Position numbers and translations under genes: made by a program. This document shows, one piece after another, positions 54,060-63,788 of a stretch of 64,000 nucleotides of DNA (its first letter is position 1; each line of letters begins with the position of its first letter). Location of the stretch: NCBI RefSeq assembly GCF_003952505.1, contig NZ_CP034450.1, positions 4,588,001 to 4,652,000 of the forward strand, in the 5' to 3' direction. The notes below the pieces were generated by a model. The model was given only the letters and a program-made list of their open reading frames with translations. It was not told where the DNA came from and made no database searches. The stretch comes from Mesorhizobium sp. M4B.F.Ca.ET.058.02.1.1 (GTDB lineage: Bacteria > Pseudomonadota > Alphaproteobacteria > Rhizobiales > Rhizobiaceae).

Positions 54060-54738
54060 CGGAGCCTGCAAATAGCGCGACTTTCGGCGGCGCTTCGATC
54101 ACATCGATGTCGTGGCCCCGCATCTTGCGAAAGCCAAGTTGCGAGTCTTTAGCTGATTGACAGTTGAATAAACGAAACCACGCAGTCGTGGATCAGCACG
54201 TCACCGCTACTATCATGCCAAGCGAGCTTCGGCATGGTGGTGTGGCAGTAGCTCGGTCTTGGGCTGTCCAAACCGGGGATTGTCTCCGCCGTCAATGCAA
54301 CTACAGGGGTCATGCGCAACGCCTTGCCTAGACGGTTTCACGACACCCTTTGGGCACGATATTTGCACGGCCATAGGCCGTCCCAGATGGTCCATCTGGT
54401 CTGACGACGCCAGCCTGCCCGTCTGCAGTGTTCTCCAGAAGAGCCCCGCCCTCGGCGTCGCTCTTCCCCATGGAGATCAAGCGGCGGTTCACATGTCCAC
54501 CGTTGTCCGGCTATTTGGCACCAACAAAAGGCTGCATCCCAGCCCCGGACATCGGCCGAGCCGTTTAATAAAGGAGGTGAACCTGCGCATGGAGCCCCAA
54601 CAACGCAGGTTTTCTGCGATTAGACGAAGAGGTCCGCGCGAAGCAAGCATCTGAAGCATGCTAGGTTGGAAACCAGCACGGATTGGGCGGGAATGCTTGG
54701 TCCGGTCAGCCAACCTAGGTGCAGAGGACGACTACATA
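54060..54738. other. Spacer upstream of M24 paralogue C
   Basis: About 680 bases. Apart from the short frame at 54589-54654 no gene is supported. The conserved operator-like element found before paralogue A was not seen here. Confidence 0.45.
54589..54654 (+). other. Possible leader peptide with strong Shine-Dalgarno and hairpin
   Basis: AGGAGGTGA ends at 54580, eight bases before an ATG at 54589 that opens a 21-codon frame rich in Arg (MEPQQRRFSAIRRRGPREAS). AACCTGCG and CGCAGGTT form an 8-bp stem around the start codon. It stops 84 bases before the M24 gene. A regulatory leader is possible; equally, it may be chance. Confidence 0.3.
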
Positions 54739-55920
54739 ATGGACTTTGAGAAACCGTTTAAACCGGCGGAGTATCGACGCCGTGTCCAAGACGTGAAGAG
54801 ACGTATGGAGGAAGCAGGATACGACCTGCTAATCTGCCAAGATCCCGCGAATATGTGTTGGCTGACCGGTTACGACGCTTGGTCCTTCTATACGCCTCAA
54901 GTGGTTCTATTGCATCTGAAGTCGGACTCGCCGGTGTGGATCGGACGGCTGGTTGACGTAAACGGCGCTCGTGCGACGACGAACCTGGCTGCTGAGGATA
55001 TCATCAACTTCTCCGATGACCGGCTGCATCACGTGGAACTGCATCCCTACGACGAAGTAAGCGAAATCATAAAATCACGCGGATGGGGATCCGATCGCAT
55101 TGGGGTCGAGCTCGATGCGCACTTCTACACCGCCCGAGCGCACCAGCACCTCGTCGCGGGTCTTCCAAACGCCAAGTTCTCTGACAGCCGCGGCCTCGTT
55201 AATTGGGCGCGACTCGTCAAATCCGACGCCGAACTCGTCTACATGAGGGAAGCGGGCCGGATTGTCAGCCACACCATGCGCCAGGCGATCAATAACCTGA
55301 AGCCAGGAGTTCCTGAATACGAAATCGTCGCTCAGATTTATGCCGATCAGACAAGAGGCGTTGATGGGAAGTACGGTGACTATACAAGCCTCTGTCCATT
55401 GATCCAAGTTGACGAGAAGACGAACGCTCCACACCTCACATGGTCGGACAAGCCCCTGCCCAAGTCGGGGCTGGTTCTCCTGGAGATTGGAGCGGCCAGG
55501 CGCCATTATCACGCGCCTCTGACGCGTACGGTCTACATGGGAAAGCCTCCTAAGGAGGCCCAACACCTCGCCAATGCCATTATCGAAGGTGGCGACGCCG
55601 TGCTAGAAATGGCAAAGCCGGGTGTAATCGTCGACGAACTGAACACCGTTTGGCTGAGCGTTCTGAACCGCCACGGGTACGTCAAAAAAGGCCGTTCCGG
55701 CTACTCAATCGGCATGAATTTTCCGCCAGACTGGGGCGAGCGTACTGTGAGCATTCGCGCCGGCGAAAAGACCGTGCTGCAGGCTGGCATGTGCTTCCAT
55801 TTCCAATCAGGGGTGAGGCCTCCTGCCTTCGGAGCCGCAATCTCAGAGTCGTTTGTTGTTACCGAAAAGGGTGGCGAGCGGCTCGCCGACGTCGCACGAG
55901 AGTTGATTGTCGTAGACTAA
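54739..55920 (+). CDS. M24-family hydrolase, DoeA/EutD or creatinase-like, paralogue C
   Basis: A 393-residue M24-fold hydrolase, very similar to paralogue A at 33434: AGYDLLICQDPANMCWLTGY, SDRIGVELDAHFYTARAHQH, NWARLVKSDAELVYMREAGR, FPPDWGERTVSIRAGEKTVL. AGAGGA lies about 12 bases before the ATG at 54739. It is followed, after 1.1 kb, by an intact dimethylglycine-dehydrogenase-like gene, the same pairing as paralogue A with the frameshifted flavoprotein. This suggests that the hydrolase releases an N-methylated amino acid used by the dehydrogenase, as creatinase feeds sarcosine oxidation (inference). An ectoine-hydrolase role is the alternative. Confidence 0.87.
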   Translation: MDFEKPFKPAEYRRRVQDVKRRMEEAGYDLLICQDPANMCWLTGYDAWSFYTPQVVLLHLKSDSPVWIGRLVDVNGARATTNLAAEDIINFSDDRLHHVELHPYDEVSEIIKSRGWGSDRIGVELDAHFYTARAHQHLVAGLPNAKFSDSRGLVNWARLVKSDAELVYMREAGRIVSHTMRQAINNLKPGVPEYEIVAQIYADQTRGVDGKYGDYTSLCPLIQVDEKTNAPHLTWSDKPLPKSGLVLLEIGAARRHYHAPLTRTVYMGKPPKEAQHLANAIIEGGDAVLEMAKPGVIVDELNTVWLSVLNRHGYVKKGRSGYSIGMNFPPDWGERTVSIRAGEKTVLQAGMCFHFQSGVRPPAFGAAISESFVVTEKGGERLADVARELIVVD

Positions 55921-57044
55921 CTGAAACCTTTCAGGCAGCCGGATGGGAAGGTGGCCGAAGTGCTTCGCTTCCCAATCCGTTAACTTTTTATCTTACCCGG
56001 AAGGCGCTGAGGTTACCCGTCGGTCGACTATCATTTTCTGGCCACTCATAACCCATTCCATGCCGCAGATCTTTCCCAATCGACGCGGGATCGTGCCCCC
56101 GGAAGGGTGTAGCTGAGGACTTGGTCGCCGCACTCTCTGGCCGGTTCATCAGCGCCGCTGCCTTCAGGCCAATGAGCGGATGATGGCTCATGTGGCCTAG
56201 CAAAGCTCCTTCATCGCCATGTGTGGATGCAGCTTTGCGTGGAGCTGCCGTATGGCGACGAGCTGGGACCTCCGCCGGGCCTGGTCAGCAGCGGCCCTAT
56301 TGGTTGTTCCCGCCACCTCCTGCACGACGGCCGTCAGCAGCTCATAGGAGCCCTCCGCAGCTTGGGAGGCGCAGCTCGATGTGCCGACGCGGGTCTCGCA
56401 GTCGCGCTCGGGACAAGCCGTTGCGCCGCGCAGTGCGCAACGGATTCTTCTCGCCGGGGGCAGGGTGGCGCCAATCTCCTGCTTCCTCGGCCGCTCGGCG
56501 GCAAAGGCGACCATGTCTTGCAGGATAGTCGGCGTTGGGGTCTTCTCTTCGAGCGTTCATCGTTTTATCGGTCACCTGTGCTCCTCAAGCAGTTTGTATC
56601 GGCGACCTACATGGTCCAGCCAAGCCGCTCGCTCGCTAAAGCGCTGTCGAGGGCTGTCGCGAAGGACGCGGTTATCACGTGGCCCGGGTAGGCACGCGAC
56701 CTGTCCCTATTCCAGCTATCCGGGCCAAGGGCCGCTATCTGATAGACGGCGCAATTTACCATCCGGGCGCTCGGGCTGCTGTGAAAGTGTTCGCAGTCTG
56801 CCCAACTCCCTTTCACTTCGCGCAATAATTCAGCGTCGAACCGAAGAATACGCAGAAGGACATCGCTGTTGCGGCACATTTAGCGCGATCAGCGCGAGCC
56901 TCGGCGCTTAGTCTGCTGGAAAGTGACCGACTAATGATCATGGGACTGGAAATGCGTGGGAGCGCCCGCAGAAGCTCAAGATGGCCAAACTCGTCGAAAC
57001 ACCTTGCCGCTGCCAGTTCCGAGTGAAAACGAACAAGGATACAT
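55921..57044. other. 1.1 kb spacer before the flavoprotein gene
   Basis: No gene supported. A minus-strand frame near 56200-56360 (LTAVVQEVAGTTNRAAADQA...) and another near 56610-56880 look mildly protein-like, but have no ribosome-binding site or known motif. AAGGA just before 57045 serves the next gene. Confidence 0.4.
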
Positions 57045-59519
57045 ATGATTACGAATCCGCCCTTCCGTCCTCGTGAGATACCGACTCGCCACCACGAGAT
57101 CCTCATAGTTGGCGGAGGGATCGCGGGCGCAAGTGTTGCCTTTCACCTGGCAAGGAATGGTAAGAAGGACGTCGCACTCTTGGAGCGCAACAGTCTTACG
57201 TCCGGTACTACTTGGCACGCAGCGGGTTTGATTATGCAGACGCGTGGTACGCACGCGCTGACGGAGATCGCAAAATACAATGCTGAACTTTACTCCGCGC
57301 TGGAGGCCGAGACCGGCCAAGCTACCGGATTCAAGCGAAATGGCACGCTTGGGGTAGCCAGAACCAAGGAACGCCTCTACGAAACTGCACGCAACGCCTC
57401 GATCGCCAAAAGTTTTGGCCTTGAGGCCAACATGATCTCGCCGAGCGAGGCGAAAAAACTCTATCCAGCGCTCAACGCGTCAATCATCGAAGGCGCAGTC
57501 TTTATCCCTGGGGACGGCCAAACCAATCCTGTCGACACATGCATGGCGTTAGCTCTTGGCGCCAAAAAGAACGGGGTAAAAATTTGCGAAAACGCAGAAG
57601 TCACAGACCTCTGGCGCACAGCAGACGGGCACTACCAAGTTCGAACTAATGACGGAGTTGTTGAAGCTGAAATTCTCGTACTTGCGTGTGGGCTTTGGAC
57701 CAGAGAACTAGCGTCGAAATTAGGTGCACGAATTCCGATATACGCGGCAGAGCACTTTTATGTAGTGACCGAAGCCATGGATTTTGTGACGCCCACCTTG
57801 CCAGTGCTACGCGACACCGACGGGCATGTGTATCTCAAGGAAGATACAGGAAAGCTCTTGGTTGGTGCCTTCGAGCCTTGGGGAAAACCTTTGCCGATGG
57901 GGAAGCTTCCGAAGGAAACGGCGTACATCGAGCTTCCTGATGACTGGGATCACTTTGAGCTACCGATGACCAAAGCGATAGAGATTGTTCCTGATCTTGC
58001 GAACTGCGGCATTGGAAAGTTTTTCAATGGTCCTGAAAGTTTCACCCCCGACCTTCTGTTCATGATTGGGGAAGTTCCCGGATCGAAAAATCTCTTCGTT
58101 TCCACCGGATATAATTCAGAGGGCATTGAATACGGGGCAGGAGCCGGACGAGCACTGGCAGAGTGGATCATCGCCGGCGAGCCTCAAATGGACATCAGCT
58201 TTGTCGATGTCGCCCGATTTCATCCCTTCCAGATCAACAAGCGATATTTGCACGATCGCACAGCCGAAGTGCTGGGCCTTCATTACAAGATGCATTGGCC
58301 GGCGTACCAGCCTGAGACATCCCGAGGTGTCCGCAAAAGCGCTCTTCACGACCGGTGGGCGAGGCTTGGTGCCAGCTTTGGCGAAGGAATGGGATGGGAG
58401 CGTCCCATGTGGTTCGCGGGGGAGGGGGTATCGACTACAAACGTCTACTCCTACGATGAGCCTAACTGGTTCAAGTATACCAGTCAGGAATGCCAGGCTG
58501 CCCGCAACGATGCTATTTTGTTGGACCAAAGCTCTTTCGGTAAACACTTGGTGCAGGGTCGTGATGCCTGCCGTTTTCTTCAGTGGCTTTGCGCCGGCAA
58601 CGTGGATGTACCGGTGGGAAAGTTGGTATACACCCACATGCTCAATGAAAAGGGCGGGATAGAAACAGACATCACTGTAAACCGATTGTCGCAGACAGAG
58701 TTCCTAATCATCTCGTCAGCGACCGTCCATCCCCGGGATCAGGCCTGGATAACAAAACACATTACTGACGAATGGAATGTCACGGTCACCGATCTCACCT
58801 CCGGGTACGCGGTCCTGTCATTGCAAGGCCCGCGATCGCGCGAGATCCTATCCCAGGTAACTGATATAGATCTCGCGAACTCGGCGTTTCCATTCGCCAC
58901 CAGTCAGGAAATCGATATCGGATATGCTCGTGTTATAGCCAATAGATTGACCTATATCGGAGAGCTTGGCTGGGAGCTTCATATTCCAACCGAGATGGCA
59001 CAGCACGTGTTTGACGTTGTTTGGGAGGCCGGCCAGGCGTATGGGCTCAAGGCTGCAGGATACCACGCCCTTGAACATCTGCGGTCCGAGCGCGCCTACC
59101 GAGAATACCAGCTCGATCTGACGCCAGTGGATACGTTGCTTGAAGCGGGGTTAGGATTCACGGTGGACTGGAATAAAGAAGGCGGCTTTATAGGAAAAGA
59201 GGCGTTGACATGCCAGAAAAAATCCGGACCGCTTAAAAAACGACTGGTATTATTCAAGCTTCGCGATCCGAAGCCTGTCCTCTTTCATGAAGAGCTTGTC
59301 CTCTGTGACGGGAGGATTGTCGGATATATTTCCTCCGGCGTGAAGAGCTTTACGATCGGGACGTCAATCGGAATGGGATATGTAAACCACTCCGCTGGTG
59401 TCACGAAGGACCTGATCGAAAACAGTCGATGGGAAATCGAGATCGCCGGCAAACTCTATGCATGTGACGCGTCGCTCCGGGCGTTTTTCGATCCAAACGG
59501 GGATCGGGCTAAGCAATAG
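57045..59519 (+). CDS. Dimethylglycine/sarcosine-dehydrogenase-like flavoprotein (intact)
   Basis: Flavoprotein of 824 residues that would oxidatively demethylate an N-methyl amino acid and give the carbon to tetrahydrofolate. Domains in order: FAD-binding DAO domain from residue 17 (ILIVGGGIAGASVAFHLARN), with TTWHAAGLIMQ holding the FAD-linking histidine. Then the FAO_M segment around residues 380-430 (AVARFHPFQ-like, RYLHDRTAEVLG), and GcvT with its C-terminal barrel (VTDLTSGYAVLSLQGPRSRE, LGWELHIPTEM, EAGLGFTVDWNKEGGFIGKE). AAGGA lies five bases before the ATG. It is an intact homologue of the broken gene at 30229 and stands next to M24 paralogue C. Exact substrate unknown. Confidence 0.9.
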   Translation: MITNPPFRPREIPTRHHEILIVGGGIAGASVAFHLARNGKKDVALLERNSLTSGTTWHAAGLIMQTRGTHALTEIAKYNAELYSALEAETGQATGFKRNGTLGVARTKERLYETARNASIAKSFGLEANMISPSEAKKLYPALNASIIEGAVFIPGDGQTNPVDTCMALALGAKKNGVKICENAEVTDLWRTADGHYQVRTNDGVVEAEILVLACGLWTRELASKLGARIPIYAAEHFYVVTEAMDFVTPTLPVLRDTDGHVYLKEDTGKLLVGAFEPWGKPLPMGKLPKETAYIELPDDWDHFELPMTKAIEIVPDLANCGIGKFFNGPESFTPDLLFMIGEVPGSKNLFVSTGYNSEGIEYGAGAGRALAEWIIAGEPQMDISFVDVARFHPFQINKRYLHDRTAEVLGLHYKMHWPAYQPETSRGVRKSALHDRWARLGASFGEGMGWERPMWFAGEGVSTTNVYSYDEPNWFKYTSQECQAARNDAILLDQSSFGKHLVQGRDACRFLQWLCAGNVDVPVGKLVYTHMLNEKGGIETDITVNRLSQTEFLIISSATVHPRDQAWITKHITDEWNVTVTDLTSGYAVLSLQGPRSREILSQVTDIDLANSAFPFATSQEIDIGYARVIANRLTYIGELGWELHIPTEMAQHVFDVVWEAGQAYGLKAAGYHALEHLRSERAYREYQLDLTPVDTLLEAGLGFTVDWNKEGGFIGKEALTCQKKSGPLKKRLVLFKLRDPKPVLFHEELVLCDGRIVGYISSGVKSFTIGTSIGMGYVNHSAGVTKDLIENSRWEIEIAGKLYACDASLRAFFDPNGDRAKQ

Positions 59520-59615
59520 TCGTGCGCCACTGTGGAGGTGGAGAGAGCTGGTTCTCGTCCTCCCCCCAAGCGGATCCGCTCCGCGATTATCTTCGAAGCG
59601 GCCGGCTCACTTTCC

Positions 59616-59982
59616 TTATGGCTCATTGGACCGCTCGGCCGGCGGAGCTATGACGAGGTTTCGATGAGCTCCGAGTTGAGGCTTCGCCCGGCGCGCCAGC
59701 CTTGAGAGCGAGCTGCCTCTGCTTTGCCGGGCGATCGCCTTCACCAGCATCGGGTTGGCGACAATCACCCGGTCGACATAGGGCGACAGAACCCGCACCA
59801 CCGCCATGGCATTGCCTCGTAGCTTCGATGACAACCTCATCCGTCCGTCGCAAACTGCGGCCGAAGCCTTCCAGTCCCGAGCGGGTCATGTCGACCCATC
59901 CGTGATGGCGGAGCCGGCGGTCTTCCCAAACCACCACCTCCGCAAAGGTGCGGTGGATGTCCATTCCAATCACACGTCTCAT
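59616..59982 (-). pseudogene. IS110-family transposase, truncated and frameshifted
   Basis: Begins with MRRVIGMDIHRTFAEVVVWE after a good site (GGAGGAGCC). It continues RLRHHGWVDMTRSGLEGFG, then shifts frame into VRVLSPYVDRVIVANPMLVK, typical of IS110 transposases. It breaks off after about 120 codons, so the catalytic C-terminal domain is absent. Confidence 0.83.
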
Positions 59983-60141
59983 CGGCTCCTCCTTAAACAG
60001 TCGGGAGCCGGCGGGCGACGCGACACCCTACGGATCCGCGCTTTCGGCGCAACCGGGCAGGTCGTATCCCCACGGTGACGGCCGCCTTGCTGAGGTAGGC
60101 TGAAGGCTGCAAGTCCTAGTGCAAGCACTAGGAGTAGCCCT

Positions 60142-60537
60142 GTGACGAAGCATCAGATCGAAGTGATCACGTCGGTCGAGCGGCGCCGGCGCTGGTCTCG
60201 CGAGGAGAAGGAGCGGCTGGTCGCCGCGACGTTTGAGCTTGGGGCCAGTGTTTCCGAGATTGCGCGATCGGCTGGCATCCATGTGAGCCAGCTTTTCCGG
60301 TGGCGCAAGGAGCTCTGCCAGATCTCCGCGCCGTTCGTGCCGCAGCTCGTTCCCGTGGAGGTCGTCGAGGCACTGCCAGCGCCACCTGCGCCTGCGCAGC
60401 CACCGCCGATCTCCCGACCGCGCAAGAAGAGCAGCATGGTGACGATCGAGCTTGGCGGCGCCCGCCGCCTGCGGGTCGAGAGTGATATCGATAGCGAGGC
60501 GCTCGGCCGGATCCTGGATGTGCTGGAGCGGCGATGA
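60142..60537 (+). CDS. IS66-family accessory protein TnpA
   Basis: First gene of an IS66 element, 131 residues, GTG start. It carries the helix-turn-helix typical of IS66 TnpA: RRRWSREEKERLVAATFELG, SVSEIARSAGIHVSQLFRWR, and a C-terminal LGGARRLRVESDIDSEALG. The stop overlaps tnpB by four bases, so the genes are coupled. It appears intact. Confidence 0.9.
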   Translation: MTKHQIEVITSVERRRRWSREEKERLVAATFELGASVSEIARSAGIHVSQLFRWRKELCQISAPFVPQLVPVEVVEALPAPPAPAQPPPISRPRKKSSMVTIELGGARRLRVESDIDSEALGRILDVLERR

Positions 60538-60881
60538 TCTCGATCCCGAGCGGTGTGAAGGTGTGGCTCGCCACTGGCTATACGGATATGCGCAAGGGCT
60601 TCCCCGGCCTGTCGCTGATGGTGCAGGAGACATTGAAGCGCGATCCGCACAGCGGTCATTTGTTCTGTTTCCGCGGGCGGCAGGGAGGGCTGATCAAGGT
60701 GACCTGGCACGACGGCCAGGGTGCATGCCTGTTTACGAAGAAGCTCGAGCGCGGCCGCTTCATCTGGCCCTCGGCGGCCGACGGTACGGTGGTGATCACG
60801 CCCGCTCAGCTTGGCTATCGGCTCGAAGGCATCGACTGGCGAATGCCGCAAAAAACCTGGCGTCCAAGCTCGGCGGGATGA
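60534..60881 (+). CDS. IS66-family accessory protein TnpB (Orf2)
   Basis: Second IS66 gene, 115 residues. IPSGVKVWLATGYTDMRKGF, LFCFRGRQGGLIKVTWHDGQ, LFTKKLERGRFIWPSAADGT and LEGIDWRMPQKTW are the family signature. Overlaps tnpA by four bases. It is intact, although the transposase gene behind it is broken. Confidence 0.93.
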   Translation: MISIPSGVKVWLATGYTDMRKGFPGLSLMVQETLKRDPHSGHLFCFRGRQGGLIKVTWHDGQGACLFTKKLERGRFIWPSAADGTVVITPAQLGYRLEGIDWRMPQKTWRPSSAG

Positions 60882-60926
60882 GCAAAACCGCTGGCATGGC
60901 GGGAGCGAATATGATTCCATCGCGCC

Positions 60927-62413
60927 ATGACCGATGCAGCCGATCAGCTTCCTGGTGATCTTGCCAGTGCGCACGCGCTCGCCGAGCGTGCAGCCTGCCG
61001 GGAGGCGCAAGCAGTCGCCGCCCGCGCGCAAGCCGTGAACTCGCACTCGGATGCGCTGATCGCCCGACTCAGGCTGGAGATCGAGAAGCTGAAGCGCGAG
61101 ATCCATGGCCGCCGCTCGGAGCGCAAGGCGCGGCTTCTCGAACAGATGGAGTTGCAGCTTGAGGAACTGGAAGCCGACGCCAGCCAGGACGAATTGGCGG
61201 CGGAACTGACGGCACGCTCCTCGACGGTCAGGGCGTTCGAGCGCAAGCGACCGTCGCGCAAGCCTTTCCCCGAACATCTGCCCCGTGAGCGCGTGGTCAT
61301 AGCCGCGCCGGCGAACTGCCCGTGTTGCGGTTCGGGCAAGCTGGCCAAGCTTGGCGAGGACGTTACCGAGACGCTGGAGGTGATCCCGCGCCAGTGGAAG
61401 GTGATCCAGACCGTGCGCGAGAAGTTCTCTTGCCGCGAATGCGAGAAGATCTCGCAGCCGCCGGCGCCCTTCCATGTGACGCCGCGCGGCTTTGCCGGGC
61501 CGAACCTTTTGGCGATGATCCTGTTCGAGAAGTTCGCCCAGCACCAGCCGCTGAACCGGCAGAGCGAGCGCTATGCCCGCGAGGGCATCGACCTCAGCCT
61601 TTCCACACTGGCCGATCAGGTCGGAGCTTGTGCCGCGGCGCTCAAGCCGGTGCATACGCTGATCGAGGCCCATGTGCTTGTGCTGACCGCCTACATGCCG
61701 ATGACACGACCGTGCCGATCCTGGCCCGCGGCAAGACCGATACCGGTCGCATCTGGACCTACGTCAGGGATGACCGGCCGTTCGGCGGAACATCGCCGCC
61801 GGCGGCGCTCTACTATGCCTCGCGCGATCGGCGGCAGGAACATCCCGAGCGTCATTTGCGGAGCTTCACCGGCATTCTGCAGGCCGATGCCTATGGCGGC
61901 TACAATCCGCTCTTCAAGGTGGACCGTGATCCCGGTCCGCTGACCCAGGCGCTGTGCTGGGCGCATGCGCGCCGCAAGTTCTTCGTGCTTGCCGACATCG
62001 CAACGAATGCCAAGCGTGGCAAGAACGCCGCGCCGATCTCGCCGATCGCGCTTGAGGCGGTCAAACGCGTCGACGCCCTGTTCGATATCGAGCGCGACAT
62101 CAACGGACTCGTCCCCGACGAACGTCTGCAACGACGCCGGCAGGAAAGCCGTCTTCTCGCCACCGAACTTGAGGCCTGGATGCGGGCAGAGCGGGCAAAA
62201 CTGTCGCGCAGCTCTCCGGTCGCCGAGCCAATCGACTATATGCTGAAGCGCTGGGAAGGGTTCACGACCTTCCTCGGCGATGGCCGGATTTGCCTCACTA
62301 ACAACGCGGCCGAACGCGCGCTGCGTGGTTTGCTCTCGGCAGAAAAGCTTGGTTGTTCGCGGGCTCCGATCGAGGTGCCGATCGGGCTGCCTTCATGGCG
62401 ACGCTGATCAACA
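60927..62413 (+). pseudogene. IS66 transposase TnpC, frameshifted and cut at the 3' end
   Basis: The N-terminal part (residues 1-250) includes the coiled coil LRLEIEKLKREIHGRRSERK and zinc-binding CPCCGSGKLAKLGEDV with FSCRECEKI. A frameshift near 61690 moves the reading to HADDTTVPILARGKTDTGRI, then AYGGYNPLF and ALCWAHARRKFF (DDE core). A second shift near 62335 is needed to read GRKAWLFAGSDRGADRAAFM. The sequence ends at LINT near 62415, where the next element begins; the usual last 30-40 residues are missing. Confidence 0.88.
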
Positions 62414-62417
62414 CCTG

Positions 62418-62526
62418 CTTATACCGCGCGCGGCATAAGCAGGTTTATGCCGACCGCCGAACTATGCCGAGTGAGCAAGTTTTTACCAACACTTTCCTCA
62501 ACGTAGCGGTAGCTGGATCGGCATAG
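62418..62526. repeat. Cluster of inverted GCTTATGCCG-type repeats at the recombinase element end
   Basis: A nearly perfect palindrome GCTTATACCGCG/CGCGGCATAAGC at 62418-62441 directly follows the broken IS66 gene. CGGCATAA (62431) and TTATGCCG (62445) form a further pair; CTATGCCGA (62462) and TCGGCATAG (62518) another. The repeats lie just upstream of tyrosine-recombinase genes and are probably their binding sites and the element end. Confidence 0.6.
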
Positions 62527-62569
62527 CTTAGGCTCTCTCCGTCGCAATTAGACGCGAAGGAGAGGACAT

Positions 62570-63788
62570 ATGAACGCAAGTGACTATCTGCAACGCAGCA
62601 CACTGTATCGGAAGCTGCTCCACGGGCCATTTGGCGAGTTTGCACGCGTTTATGCGGGCAGATTGTCGGACGAAGGCTTCGGTCGGCAATGCACCTGGCG
62701 ATCGTCAAGCCTATTTCGTGAGCTGAATGACTGGCATGTCGGCAACGGGCACGATCTCCAGGATTTAAGCGAAGTTCATGTTGAGCGGTTTCTTGAGCAC
62801 CGTTCCAAGCACTGGAGCATCGATTCGGGCACCGATCGGCGCTCCGGCGCTTGCTTGCCGCGTTACGGCAAGAAGGTTTGATACCAACCGCCCTTCCGAT
62901 TGAGCGCACGGAGTACGAGCAGATTGTTGATGTGTTCGCGGCTTACCTCACGAATGAGAGGGGGCTCGCCCGCTCGACGGTGGAAAGCCACAAGCTGCTA
63001 TCGCGCCGATTTCTGCAGGAGGTCTGTCCGGCTGGCGCAGATGCGTTTGCAGCGCTCACCCCGGAGATCGTCATCGGTTATGTCGAGCGACATGCTCTCG
63101 ATGGCTCCGCCGACAGCGGCAAGGCAATGTGCGGGGTGGTGCGCGCCTTCCTGCGCTATTTGCATCTGAAGGGCTTCATTTCGGTGGCCTTGGCCAATTG
63201 TGTGCCGTCGATCCGTCGCTGGCGGCTTGCTGGCCTACCAACCTTCCTGCCACCACAGAAGGTTCAGGTGGTTCTCGATGCCTGCGATCGGACCACGGCA
63301 ATGGGCCTTCGCGACTATGCGGTTTTGATGGCGCTGGCCAAGCTGGGCTTGCGCGCCAGCGAGGTTGCCGCGCTCAGTCTTGACGATATCGATTGGCAGT
63401 CGGGCAGAGTCCTCGTCCATGGCAAGGGGCGGCGGCAAGCGATGATGCCGCTACGCCACGACGTCGGTGCAGCTATCGTCGCCTACATCCGGCATGGGCG
63501 ACCCGCTTCACCGTGTCGCCGGTTATTTCTGCGAATGCTTGCTCCGCACGTCGGCTTTGCCTCGCGAAGGAGGCCCTCGAGCGGGCGGGTATTCACGGCT
63601 ATGCGCACCACGGCGCGCATCTCTTCCGCCACAGCCTTGCGACCGACCTGCTGCGGTCGGGGGCCAGCTTTGCCGAGATCGGCCAGTTGCTTCGTCACCG
63701 GAGCATCGACAGCACAAGGATCTGTGCCAAGCTCGACATCGAGAAGCTGCGCGAACTGAGCCTGCCGTGGTCGGGAGGTGTCCAATGA
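62570..63788 (+). pseudogene. Tyrosine recombinase/integrase, two frameshifts
   Basis: Would be about 405 residues. The first part (MNASDYLQRSTLYRKLLHGP) ends in frame near 62845; the second frame supplies EGLIPTALPIERTEYEQIVD, the SAM-like core-binding region (TNERGLARSTVESHKLLSRR) and the first catalytic Arg (LGLRASEVAALSLDDIDWQS). A second shift near 63510-63560 leads to GYAHHGAHLFRHSLATDLLR (HxxR) and LLRHRSIDSTRICAKLDIEK, where a Cys replaces the usual nucleophilic Tyr (normally TRIYAK). So besides the frameshifts the active-site tyrosine is lost. The 3' end overlaps the next recombinase gene. Confidence 0.85.

Noticed and set aside
60153..61673. 506-codon minus-strand open frame over the IS66 genes
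   Set aside because: Arises from GC-rich codon bias of the IS66 genes on the plus strand, which carry recognisable family motifs.
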